Assembly (NCBI RefSeq): GCF_000266945.1 | Contig: NC_018025.1 | Coordinates: 620,001 to 684,000 of the forward strand | Length of the DNA stretch: 64,000 bases | Direction: 5' to 3' | Source: Desulfomonile tiedjei DSM 6799 | Lineage (GTDB): Bacteria; Desulfobacterota; Desulfomonilia; Desulfomonilales; Desulfomonilaceae | Notes under the pieces: model-generated | The model's input: only the letters and a program-made list of their open reading frames with translations | Databases searched by the model: none | What the model was told of the DNA's origin: nothing | Made by a program: the position numbers and the translations under genes | In this document: one piece after another, positions 8,085 through 16,307 of the stretch | How positions within the stretch are numbered: position 1 is the stretch's first letter | Layout of the letters: the number at the start of each line of letters is the position of its first letter

Positions 8085-10193
8085 TTAGACGTTCCGACTG
8101 GTGGAACGGCTTTCCAGCACGACGATACTATGCGGTTGTACAATATAGTACTCTGATTTTACGGAATGCTGATCGTTCGGCTCCGCAACCTCTTCAGGAG
8201 AGCGTCTCCACGTATCTACAGCTCTGTACCATGTCAACCCGGAAAGGGGAAGAATACCCATTCGGAGAGGTTCATCCGACATGTTGAGCATCACATGAAG
8301 GTCTTCTTCTCCATCTTTAAGTCCGGCAAGCGTAAAGCCGAGTGCCCGTGAGTCAAAATTTCCCCATTCTGGTTCATTGAGTCCGGTCCCGTGCCAGACG
8401 ATATCAGGGATCCGAGCACTGGCACATTTGGTTCCCGTAAGAAAACGGACACGTTTCAGACTTGGATGCCTGTTTCTGAACGCTATCATCATTGTAACAA
8501 AGCGAAGCATATCCTTGTTTTTCTCGACCAGAGACCAATCAAACCAGCTCGTGGGATTGTCCTGACAATACGCATTATTATTTCCGTGCTGCGATCTCAG
8601 CACCTCGTCTCCTGATAGGAGCATAGGAATGCCCTGGCTCAGCATGAGTACTGTAATAAAATTCTTCACTTGGCGTAATCGTAATAATTGTATTTGTGGA
8701 TCGTCGGTGGGGCCTTCGTGCCCGCAATTCCAACTCAGGTTGTGGTCCGTTCCGTCCCGATTGTCTTCACAATTCTCAATATTATGTTTCCGGTTGTAAC
8801 TGACCAGATCTGCGAGTGTGAATCCGTCATGACAGGTCACGAAATTCGTGCTGTTAATCGGCAGTCTTCCTGAAGCTGCGTAGAGGTCGCTACTTCCGCT
8901 CAATCTGGTTGCCACGTCACCAATGATCCCTTTATCGCCTTTGATAAATCTCCGAATTACATCTCGATACTTTCCGTTCCACTCGGCCCACCGAAAACCG
9001 GGAAACGCTCCAACCTGATAAAGGCCTCCGGCGTCCCATGCTTCGGCAATTATGGGGATTTCAGCCAGGATCTCGGAAAATTCGATGCTCCACACCACCG
9101 GAGCATGTTCCATGGGCGTCCCATCCACCCCCCGGGTAAGGACACTTGCCAGGTCGAAACGGAACCCGTCCACATGCATTTTCCTCACCCAATATTCCAG
9201 ACACTGAAGAATGAAAATTGACACGAGCGGGTGATTGCAATTCAGGGTATTGCCGCATCCGGTGAAGTCCAGGTAAACGCTCCGGTCTCGCGGGTCCAGG
9301 TGATAGAAAGATTCGTTACTGAATCCCTTGAAATTGATAGTCGGCCCGTCTGCACCTCCTTCAGCAGTGTGATTCAGCACAACGTCAAGGATTATGCCAA
9401 TATCGGCTTTGTGGAGAGCCTTGACCATATCTCTGAATTCTGTCACCCCGTTTTCGGGGGAAACACAGTATCCAGGATGTGGGCTGAAGAAACTGTGGGT
9501 GGAGTATCCCCAAAAATTGCGAAGCCCCAGTTCGAATGCACAATCGGGCAGATCCTGGGGATCGAACGCCATCACAGGCATAAGCTCTACGTGAGTTATG
9601 CCAAGGTCTTTCAGATACGGAATTTTTTCGATAATTCCCAAAAAAGTCCCCGGATACTTTACGTTGGATGACGGGTGCCGGGTAAAACCGCCCACGTGCA
9701 TTTCATAGATGATGGTATCTTCAACCGGCTTTACGAGAGGCGAATCATCTTCCCAGTCGTAACTGTTCGAAACAACCGCGGCCCGAATCGGTCTCGCAGT
9801 CGGGTCCTTAGCTTTGGCTTTCCGACGATCCCAAAGACAATCGGAAACAGCTACAGCCCAGGGGTCCACCAACTCCACACTCCCATCGAATCTGCATCCG
9901 GATTGTGCGGTATCCGAAGGGCCATCCATGCGCCAGGTGTAATAGGTGTTTTCCGGAAGTTTTTCCACGAACACATGCCAGAAGAAATACGTTCTATTTG
10001 TTCCGGGATCGAGTTTTATTATCTGAAACGGCTTCGATCCATCTGGCGAATCATAGAGCAGCAGCTCTGCCGATTCCGCTCTGCGACTGAACACGGAAAA
10101 ATTCGTGCCCTCAATGCTGAAAGTAGCCCCGGTGGGATACCGCGAGCCCGGCTTTGTTCTGTACACCCTGTTTTCCTTATCTGAGACGTTCAT
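8085..10193 (-). CDS. glgX: glycogen debranching enzyme (isoamylase type, GH13)
   Basis: The product is about 702 residues from the ATG at 10193. The frame is open to a GTG at 10262 (725 residues), and neither start has a clear ribosome binding site. An N-terminal CBM48 domain (YPTGATFSIEGTNFSVFSRR) precedes the GH13 barrel. The four conserved regions are visible: DVVLNHTAEGG, DGFRFDLASVL (nucleophile Asp), IIAEAWDAGG (acid/base Glu) and FVTCHDGFTLADLVSYN (transition-state Asp). The enzyme hydrolyses alpha-1,6 branches of glycogen or limit dextrins, releasing oligosaccharides for phosphorylase and maltodextrin routes. It sits 32 to 100 bp downstream of a membrane glycosyltransferase and 23 bp before pyk on the same strand. 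Confidence 0.93.
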   Translation of the reverse strand: MNVSDKENRVYRTKPGSRYPTGATFSIEGTNFSVFSRRAESAELLLYDSPDGSKPFQIIKLDPGTNRTYFFWHVFVEKLPENTYYTWRMDGPSDTAQSGCRFDGSVELVDPWAVAVSDCLWDRRKAKAKDPTARPIRAAVVSNSYDWEDDSPLVKPVEDTIIYEMHVGGFTRHPSSNVKYPGTFLGIIEKIPYLKDLGITHVELMPVMAFDPQDLPDCAFELGLRNFWGYSTHSFFSPHPGYCVSPENGVTEFRDMVKALHKADIGIILDVVLNHTAEGGADGPTINFKGFSNESFYHLDPRDRSVYLDFTGCGNTLNCNHPLVSIFILQCLEYWVRKMHVDGFRFDLASVLTRGVDGTPMEHAPVVWSIEFSEILAEIPIIAEAWDAGGLYQVGAFPGFRWAEWNGKYRDVIRRFIKGDKGIIGDVATRLSGSSDLYAASGRLPINSTNFVTCHDGFTLADLVSYNRKHNIENCEDNRDGTDHNLSWNCGHEGPTDDPQIQLLRLRQVKNFITVLMLSQGIPMLLSGDEVLRSQHGNNNAYCQDNPTSWFDWSLVEKNKDMLRFVTMMIAFRNRHPSLKRVRFLTGTKCASARIPDIVWHGTGLNEPEWGNFDSRALGFTLAGLKDGEEDLHVMLNMSDEPLRMGILPLSGLTWYRAVDTWRRSPEEVAEPNDQHSVKSEYYIVQPHSIVVLESRSTSRNV

Positions 10194-10294
10194 GAGATGA
10201 TTGTGCAAGTTTTGCAAGAAAATACGCATTCGGCAGAGGCAAAACGAACAGATTCTTTTCACCTCATTTCATGTGCGTTCAATTCGCCCGAATA

Positions 10295-11974
10295 TTACGG
10301 GAACAACACGTAAAAGTGTCTGGTGTTGTCCACGCGAACCCAGCCTTCATCGCTGAGATCCGCATATTCGGAACCCTGCCCGATGACGGCATTGATTCCT
10401 GCGGTTTTCATGGCATCGATTGCCCGGGATCGTTCATCCCGTGTAGCGGACAGGAATTGCGCGCGGTCAAGAGCTTCGGCCGTGATCTTGATCTCCGCCA
10501 ACCTTCCCCAGTACCAGAGGGGCAAGCCGATTATTCCCAGTTGTGAATTTTTGGCAATACCTTTCTCCGAGAGGAATGTGCTTACAGCGACCATATCGGA
10601 ATAGACTTCCTGAAACGAGGGCTTTTTTGCTCCAAAAGACATGCCGCGAATCGTTTGGTCTACAACAGTATTGCCGATGAACCCGAGAACGGTCAGAGTC
10701 AATACAATGGACGGGATGAACGCGTACCGTGAAGCTGCAGTATTCGCCGGATTCCAGCGAGCAGACATGAACAGAGCAGCAAATCCAAGGAACAGAAACG
10801 CTGCGAGATATCTCATTTCGACGTGAACCAGGCAATAAAGGCCTATTCCAGCAACCGAAACGGCCAAGAGGATAAACGGCGTGGAAGGAGGAAAGATCTT
10901 TCCGAATCTCAGACCTCCGAGTCTCCAATGCGCCACAAGCCATAAGCCTGTCAACAAAAACAGCCAGGGACTATCCCATACTATGTCTCGGACATGTCCA
11001 GGTACGACACCCAACAAAGCAGAAACCGTTACTGCCGGTTTTATTCCGAGATTCCAATAGCACAAATCGAAACCTGCGGGACGCGTGCACGAAACAAAAG
11101 GATCGGTGGCGTAAAACAGCACGTGCGGAATCGTGCTCAATTCCTGTGGGGGATGCTCGAGAAACCCGGTTCCGGCAATCAACGTTGCATAACAGAAGCT
11201 CCCCACTTCTCCATAGGTGAACCGCCCGATACTCATGGACAGTGGAACAATCAATACCGAACTGACGATCAGCATCGTAAGGGCAGCTACTATAGTGCGA
11301 GGAGCAGCTTTCTTGAATGATCCTGAAACTGCAGCGGCAAGCACGAAAAAGACCGCGGAAAACGGAAAGAAGAAAGATTTGAAAAGGTATGCTATCCCGG
11401 AAAACAGCCCCAGGAGAAAGAAATTGCCGTACGGTTCCGGATTGTCCCGGATCCGGAGGATCAAGCTTACGATGGCCGTCACAAGGGCCAAGACCATCAT
11501 TTCAGGGGCAACGAGTCTCAGCTTTACCCAATTGAGCGCCGCAAACAAAAAGATGCTGTAGCATAAGGCGGAGATGACGAAGAAGGGCAGGGGTTGCTCA
11601 CGCTCGAAACCGACGCGTTTCCAGTTCTTTCCCAGTCGAGCGAGAAACGCATCGCATGAGATCATTGCAACCAACAAAGAAGCAAAATTCACTATCTTGA
11701 GCAACGGGAGTTCATTGGAACGGTTCGTATCCAAGAGAATCTGGCCCAATCCCAGAAGAAAGGCATAACCAGGACTCTCGGTCAGGTTAACGAGACCTGC
11801 CCAGTTTCCGTTCCTGAGGGCTTCTCCCATTTCGATATAGTTGATCCCGTCTCCATTCAGGTAGAAACGGGTAGTGTAGGTGAGAAAACTGCCTGCACAA
11901 ATACCGATCAGCCAAAAGGCGATTCTGATCCGGGTCTGCCATGCGCTGGAAAAGGAGAGATCTTGAAGTGCCAC
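10295..11974 (-). CDS. polytopic membrane glycosyltransferase-like protein (GT39/PMT superfamily)
   Basis: The product is 559 residues with about 11 to 12 predicted membrane helices. After helix 1 comes the first periplasmic loop FYLNGDGINYIEMGEALRNG with an Asp (GDG) and ESPGYAFLLGLG. This is the typical layout of GT-C enzymes, in which acidic residues in loop 1 act on a polyprenyl-phosphate sugar. The C-terminal about 110 residues are soluble (AIDAMKTAGINAVIGQGSEY). The family moves sugars from lipid-linked donors to protein or lipid acceptors on the outer face of the inner membrane. It heads the minus-strand group with glgX and pyk, but a functional link to them is not evident. GGAG-type spacing before the ATG is weak. 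Confidence 0.65.
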   Translation of the reverse strand: MALQDLSFSSAWQTRIRIAFWLIGICAGSFLTYTTRFYLNGDGINYIEMGEALRNGNWAGLVNLTESPGYAFLLGLGQILLDTNRSNELPLLKIVNFASLLVAMISCDAFLARLGKNWKRVGFEREQPLPFFVISALCYSIFLFAALNWVKLRLVAPEMMVLALVTAIVSLILRIRDNPEPYGNFFLLGLFSGIAYLFKSFFFPFSAVFFVLAAAVSGSFKKAAPRTIVAALTMLIVSSVLIVPLSMSIGRFTYGEVGSFCYATLIAGTGFLEHPPQELSTIPHVLFYATDPFVSCTRPAGFDLCYWNLGIKPAVTVSALLGVVPGHVRDIVWDSPWLFLLTGLWLVAHWRLGGLRFGKIFPPSTPFILLAVSVAGIGLYCLVHVEMRYLAAFLFLGFAALFMSARWNPANTAASRYAFIPSIVLTLTVLGFIGNTVVDQTIRGMSFGAKKPSFQEVYSDMVAVSTFLSEKGIAKNSQLGIIGLPLWYWGRLAEIKITAEALDRAQFLSATRDERSRAIDAMKTAGINAVIGQGSEYADLSDEGWVRVDNTRHFYVLFP

Positions 11975-12137
11975 TATTCCTGAATTATCCGTGTCGTTTT
12001 TTCCGGTAGAAACGGTGGCAGTCTTTTAGCATGCAACCACCCTTTGTGAAAAGGGCATTCTAGCAGCTATGCGTATCTATTCAGTCATTCGTGGGTAAAA
12101 TGGAATTGCGAGCTCCGGAGGAGCGAACCAACAGTAG

Positions 12138-12156
12138 CCACGGGTGAAGCCCGTGG
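12138..12156. repeat. REP-like dyad headed by GTAG
   Basis: GTAG, then CCACGGG-TGAAG-CCCGTGG, a perfect 7-bp stem, between the histidine kinase and glycosyltransferase genes. The GTAG head and stem resemble the REP units in this window, but its sequence differs and no partner unit is seen. The rest of 11975-12251 holds no gene. Confidence 0.45.
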
Positions 12157-12251
12157 AACAGAGCGTCCATAATGTCTGATAGACGACCCTGGCGGGGTCG
12201 CCTCTCCGGGGCATTCATCGTATGCCGCACAGAAGTGAATGCTTACCACTG

Positions 12252-14279
12252 CTATGCCTCACCATCGATCACTTTACTCAGAGTTTCGCTGATTTCTTTG
12301 ATAGTGTACGGTTTACCTACGACTCCTTTAAAACCGTACGTAAGATAATCGGCCATTATGGGATCGTTTGAGTACCCGCTGGAAACAATCGACTTCACAT
12401 TCGGATCGATTTCCAGCAGTTTTTCCAGGGTGCGACGTCCCCCCATTCCTCCCGGCACCGTAAGATCGAGAATGACCGCCTCGAACGGATTGCCGGATTC
12501 CATGGCCGCCTTGTACAATTCCATTGCTCTCAGGCCGTCCTCTGCTACTTCAATCTCATATCCCAGATAAGTTAGTAGCTCCGTTGCAAGTTCCCGGATT
12601 ATGGCTTCGTCGTCCATAAGCAATACCCGGCCCTTACCTGCGGGAATATGCTCTGTTTGATTCTCGAGGGGAGCCGCGGCAGGTTGAGTCGAAGCAGGGA
12701 GGAATACGTGGAAAGCGGTTCCTGATTCGGGATGAGATTCCACCGTAATCAGGCCGTCATGATTGCGCACGATGGAATAAGATGTGGCCAATCCTAGGCC
12801 GCTTCCCATTTTTTTCGTGGTGAAATAGGGGTCGAATATTCTCGGCAGGATCTGCTCCGGAATGCCCACACCACTGTCACGGATGCATACTTTCACGTAA
12901 CAGCCGGAGGTCAGAGGAAGCCCGGAATTTTGAATCACATGGGCATTTTCCGCCGAAATGCACACAATTCCGCCCTGCGGCATAGCGTGATCTGCATTGA
13001 TAATGAGATTATTCGTCACCTGACTGATTTGCGCCTCGTCAGCCTCTACAGTCCACAGATCGTTCGGTATTGAGAATTCCGGCCGTACGTTAGAGCCACG
13101 GAGTGAGAACAGAGCCGCTTCTTTCAGAATACCTGCAATTTGAACCACTTTCTTGACGGGAACGCCGCCTTTCGCAAATGTGAGTAATTGGATCGTAAGA
13201 CCCTGGGCCTGAATACAAGCCCTCTCAGCTTCCTGTAGTCTCTTTGCAGTCTTGTCTTCAGGTCCGCAATAGAGTTTTGCCAGAGAAATGTTCCCGAGAA
13301 TCGCGGTTAAGATATTGTTGAAATCGTGTGCAATTCCTCCCGCCAGGATTCCGAGGGATTCCAGTTTGTCCATCTTGATAAGTTCGTCTTCCATTTGCCG
13401 ACGGGCGGAAATGTCATTTGCAAAAATGAGAACTGCGGGCCTCCCTTCCCACGTGATCGTCACCGCGTTGATCTCCAGCCATTTTGAAATACCATGCTTA
13501 TCAATCATACGGAAATTGTGGTGAGTGGAAGATTCCGGCGACTCCAGTCCGCGGCGGTACAATTCAGCCATTCTGGCACGATCCGCGGCATGAATAAGGT
13601 ACAGAAAAGGTTTGGTGAGGAGTTCCGCTTCCGAATACTTGGACATTCTCATCGCTTTGGGATTCACGAAACGCAAATGCCCGTCCTGCGCAACGAGAAT
13701 CGCTTCGTTGGCATTCTCCACCACACGCCTGTATTTTTCTTCGGATTCCCGCAAGGCCTGCACTGCACGTTTTCTGTCTGTAACATCGGCTACATTGCCT
13801 AATTCCTCTTTACCGTTGCGAGCATCGGTAACGGTGGAATGAATCTCCAGCCATTTTATTCGACCGTCGGCACACCGTACCCGTACCTGCGCGCTGCGCG
13901 TGGAACGATCGTCTGCAATCAAACATTTGTCGTCAGGATAGACGAAATCGAGAAAACGTCTGCCGATCAGTTGATCTACGGAATATCCCAGAATGCGTGC
14001 GAGCGTGTTGTTGACGTATGTGAGAACTCCGGAGCGACTGAGATATATTCCCGTGAGCGAATTTTCCACGAGCTGTCTGTATCGCTTTTCTTTCTTTCTC
14101 AGAGCGCGTTCGGCTTTCTTTCTGTGCGAGATCTCAAGCGCAAGCTGTTTATTGATTGTCTCCAATCGAGAGGTTCGTTCATAAACTCTCTTTTCAAGCT
14201 CATCCTGCACTGATAGCAAATTGTCTTTTTTGTCCACGCGGGGTTTCGATTCATCGAACATGATATTGAGGTCACCCAT
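12252..14279 (-). CDS. hybrid sensor histidine kinase, coiled coil-PAS-PAS-HisKA-HATPase-REC
   Basis: The product is 675 residues with no membrane helix, so it is cytosolic. A coiled coil (about 20-70) precedes PAS 1 (about 66-178) and PAS 2 (about 180-295). The H-box is LAGGIAHDFNN with His318 as the likely phospho-acceptor. The N-box is NNLIINADHAMP (about 423-434). The G-boxes are DSGVGIPE and GSGLGLATS (about 468-500). A receiver domain (about 550-672) has the acidic pair DDE at 556-558, phospho-acceptor Asp605 (ILDLTVPGG) and Lys in VGKPYT. The layout matches soluble PAS hybrid kinases common in Deltaproteobacteria. The input signal cannot be read from the sequence. No response-regulator partner is adjacent, and downstream phosphotransfer is unknown. 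Confidence 0.92.
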   Translation of the reverse strand: MGDLNIMFDESKPRVDKKDNLLSVQDELEKRVYERTSRLETINKQLALEISHRKKAERALRKKEKRYRQLVENSLTGIYLSRSGVLTYVNNTLARILGYSVDQLIGRRFLDFVYPDDKCLIADDRSTRSAQVRVRCADGRIKWLEIHSTVTDARNGKEELGNVADVTDRKRAVQALRESEEKYRRVVENANEAILVAQDGHLRFVNPKAMRMSKYSEAELLTKPFLYLIHAADRARMAELYRRGLESPESSTHHNFRMIDKHGISKWLEINAVTITWEGRPAVLIFANDISARRQMEDELIKMDKLESLGILAGGIAHDFNNILTAILGNISLAKLYCGPEDKTAKRLQEAERACIQAQGLTIQLLTFAKGGVPVKKVVQIAGILKEAALFSLRGSNVRPEFSIPNDLWTVEADEAQISQVTNNLIINADHAMPQGGIVCISAENAHVIQNSGLPLTSGCYVKVCIRDSGVGIPEQILPRIFDPYFTTKKMGSGLGLATSYSIVRNHDGLITVESHPESGTAFHVFLPASTQPAAAPLENQTEHIPAGKGRVLLMDDEAIIRELATELLTYLGYEIEVAEDGLRAMELYKAAMESGNPFEAVILDLTVPGGMGGRRTLEKLLEIDPNVKSIVSSGYSNDPIMADYLTYGFKGVVGKPYTIKEISETLSKVIDGEA

Positions 14280-14492
14280 CGGTACATAGATTTACAGTCG
14301 ACAGTGCTCACAACAAACGGTTCACAGCAATCCGGCGCAACACCCGTCAAACCTGACTCAAAACCCTGATCCGACCACCAATTTACTGCTCCTAAGTATT
14401 CAGGTCAAAGCCATTTAGAGATGCCGATAGCAATTCGATCGATTTGAATCGTGTTTTTCTCTGACGACAAATCGACCTATAGGCGTTGCATA

Positions 14493-14679
14493 TATAGCTG
14501 TTATCGAAAGTCTTGACGGAATCCAATGCCTGTAATGGGAAGAATCAGTAGCGCCGGCGTCCCTGCCGGCGAGAACTTATTGATTTGTTTGGTGAATTGT
14601 TCGCCGGCACGGAGGCCGGCGCTACCAATTGCTGGGAACTGCTCTTCACAATCCGTGATTACTTTCGAGAATCGGTATA
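14493..14679. repeat. family-A REPIN/MITE, intact copy
   Basis: This 187-bp element has imperfect 19-bp terminal inverted repeats: TATAGCTGTTATCGAAAGT at the left and, reversed, TATACCGATTCTCGAAAGT at the right (14 of 19 identical). Inside are two REP units facing each other, each a GTAG head plus a GC-rich palindrome (14548-14571 and 14602-14625), 30 bp apart. The other full copy, at 32385-34097, is split by IS-B. The right end touches the target duplication of IS-A. A GTAG/GGAG-headed REP pair in inverse orientation is the usual definition of a REPIN mobilised by a RAYT transposase. No RAYT gene is in the window. The rest of 14280-14492 shows nothing assignable. Confidence 0.8.
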
Positions 14680-14682
14680 ATT

Positions 14683-16044
14683 CTATAGTTTCGCGATTCT
14701 TGCATGGTCGAGTCCGCGCGTGGAGCGCGGGCCGTTGAGTTTTTCGAACTTATTGATTCGGCTGGCTTTCGAATAAATTCTCAGCGAGAAATGACTCCTT
14801 CGAGCTGCTGCCAGCATGTCTGAAAAGGTGAACGACTTTTTCCGGCAGTACCAGGGAGCCGGGTCGGCAACGAGGTTCTTTGCAGTGACGAATTGCCCAA
14901 CGAACCAAAGCACTACAAAGCAGTAGGCCCAGTAAGCAAACATAGGGGCACGGGTTACCGAGGTCTCTTTCCGACACTGAGGTTCAGCCGCACCCAGGAG
15001 GTTCTTGGTCTCTCGATTGGTCATCTCAATGCTAAAGCGTGCAGCGTAGCGCTCGATAATCTGCTGTGGTGCAGCCTGAGGGTCCGTATCGAAAAACACC
15101 ATATTGGCATGGTGGCCGGCCGGGTCATGGCACAACACGATCGAAAGAGGCTGTTGCCCTGCGCTATGATACCATAGCGCCGTGAACTGATGTATCAGGA
15201 GCTTAGTTTGTTTTCCATAGCAGAAGACCCTAATCTCATTCCACCCCAGATTGGGGTCCTGGAACATCGTTTCCAGGGAGGGCAGTCGAGCGCCTCTCTT
15301 GCGAGGTCTGCCCATCACTGTAAATGGAGCAGGTTCCAGCACAGCGAACAAAGCTGCATCCTTTCTCAGCCTCCCTGTAATGTGCACATTCTTGGGTCGT
15401 GCTTTGAGGATGGTATCGCAGCAGTATCCCAGGTCGAACACAATTCTCAGTCTTTCTCCCTCTTGGAGCCATGAATGAGTCAGATTTATAAGATCCAATC
15501 CAAGTTCGGGTTTTGTCTTGTAGGGCAGGCTCTTGGGATTAAACTTGGCCTTTGGCGGCCACCAAAGGCGGGCAGCGTATGGCAGACAAAACATGCGATC
15601 GCTGATGCCGGGAAGGCGAATCGCCAGTCCTATGATGACAAAGCACACTCCATACCCCTTTTGCTTAGTATGCTTTGGGAGTGAACCATCATGCTGCCAG
15701 CCCGCGCCACAGATCTTCTTGCCAGTGTGCTTGTTCAAGGTGTCGTCAATCACCACAAGGATCTCGATCCCTTCTGCAATCAGCGTTTCTACCAACATTC
15801 TGAAGACGAAATAGGAGACAAAGTCAGTCTCCCATCGTCCCTTGCCGAGGAATCGGTAGATGCTGGCGAAGTGCTTGGATTCATGGAGTCTCATGGTCAG
15901 AATCACCTGGCTGATAGTGTGCTTGCCCATAGTGAGCACCCAACCGACCACCAGCGCAACGAAGATACGGAAACTCGGTGCGCTGAAACACGCTCTGAAA
16001 TGAATCTCGTCAATCCCGAACGGATCTGGTATAGATCTCTTCAA
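14683..16044 (-). CDS. IS-A transposase, DDE type with IS4-like YREK motif
   Basis: The product is 453 residues from a TTG at 16044, which has an ideal GGAAGGAGGAA upstream. The longer GTG frame at 16077 is unlikely: the second copy has a 1-bp deletion in that stretch (TGTGTAAAG against TGTGAAAG) that leaves the TTG frame untouched. Motifs are VVIDDTLNKHTGKK (first Asp), IVFDLGYCCD (second Asp) and YAARFSIEMTNRETK, a perfect Y-x2-R-x3-E-x6-K signature. This places it in the IS4 superfamily; the subgroup is not clear. The TAG stop is formed by the tip of the terminal inverted repeat, so the gene ends with the element. It is presumably active, judged by the intact frame and the target duplication. 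Confidence 0.88.
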   Translation of the reverse strand: MKRSIPDPFGIDEIHFRACFSAPSFRIFVALVVGWVLTMGKHTISQVILTMRLHESKHFASIYRFLGKGRWETDFVSYFVFRMLVETLIAEGIEILVVIDDTLNKHTGKKICGAGWQHDGSLPKHTKQKGYGVCFVIIGLAIRLPGISDRMFCLPYAARLWWPPKAKFNPKSLPYKTKPELGLDLINLTHSWLQEGERLRIVFDLGYCCDTILKARPKNVHITGRLRKDAALFAVLEPAPFTVMGRPRKRGARLPSLETMFQDPNLGWNEIRVFCYGKQTKLLIHQFTALWYHSAGQQPLSIVLCHDPAGHHANMVFFDTDPQAAPQQIIERYAARFSIEMTNRETKNLLGAAEPQCRKETSVTRAPMFAYWAYCFVVLWFVGQFVTAKNLVADPAPWYCRKKSFTFSDMLAAARRSHFSLRIYSKASRINKFEKLNGPRSTRGLDHARIAKL

Positions 16045-16162
16045 CTGGCGTTCCTCCTTCCCAGAATCTTTACACAAAACCGGGTATGTGCGGAACGCCT
16101 TATTTTTTCAAGGATTATCTCACCATCTAACCGTCCAGAATACAAAAAGGGCGAAACTATAG
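14683..16162 (-). mobile_element. insertion sequence IS-A, complete copy
   Basis: This is a 1480-bp element with inverted ends CTATAGTTTCGC (14683-14694 and, reversed, up to 16162). It is flanked by a perfect 6-bp direct repeat ATAATT at 14677-14682 and 16163-16168, the target duplication. One transposase gene fills it. The same sequence recurs at 34102-37105, there split by IS-B. The ends were set by comparing both copies: identity stops exactly at CTATAG on both sides. Confidence 0.92.
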
Positions 16163-16250
16163 ATAATTGAGTGTGGGCTAAACGTCAGAATTTTTAGCAA
16201 TCGCTCTACAGTCATTGTTCGACGAAGAAATATACAGGCACCGGGCTTTT

Positions 16251-16279
16251 TTGCCGTTGGCTCAATACTGTGTTAAAGT
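16251..16279 (+). promoter_or_regulatory. putative promoter of the radical SAM gene
   Basis: TTGCCG (16251-16256), 17 bp, TAAAGT (16274-16279), 28 bp before the start codon. A fragment of the family-B repeat (AACGTCAGAATTTTTAGCAA with CGCT) lies just before it, at 16180-16206. Confidence 0.45.
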
Positions 16280-16307
16280 CACAGTCGTTTTACCTGGAGA
16301 ATTTTCA

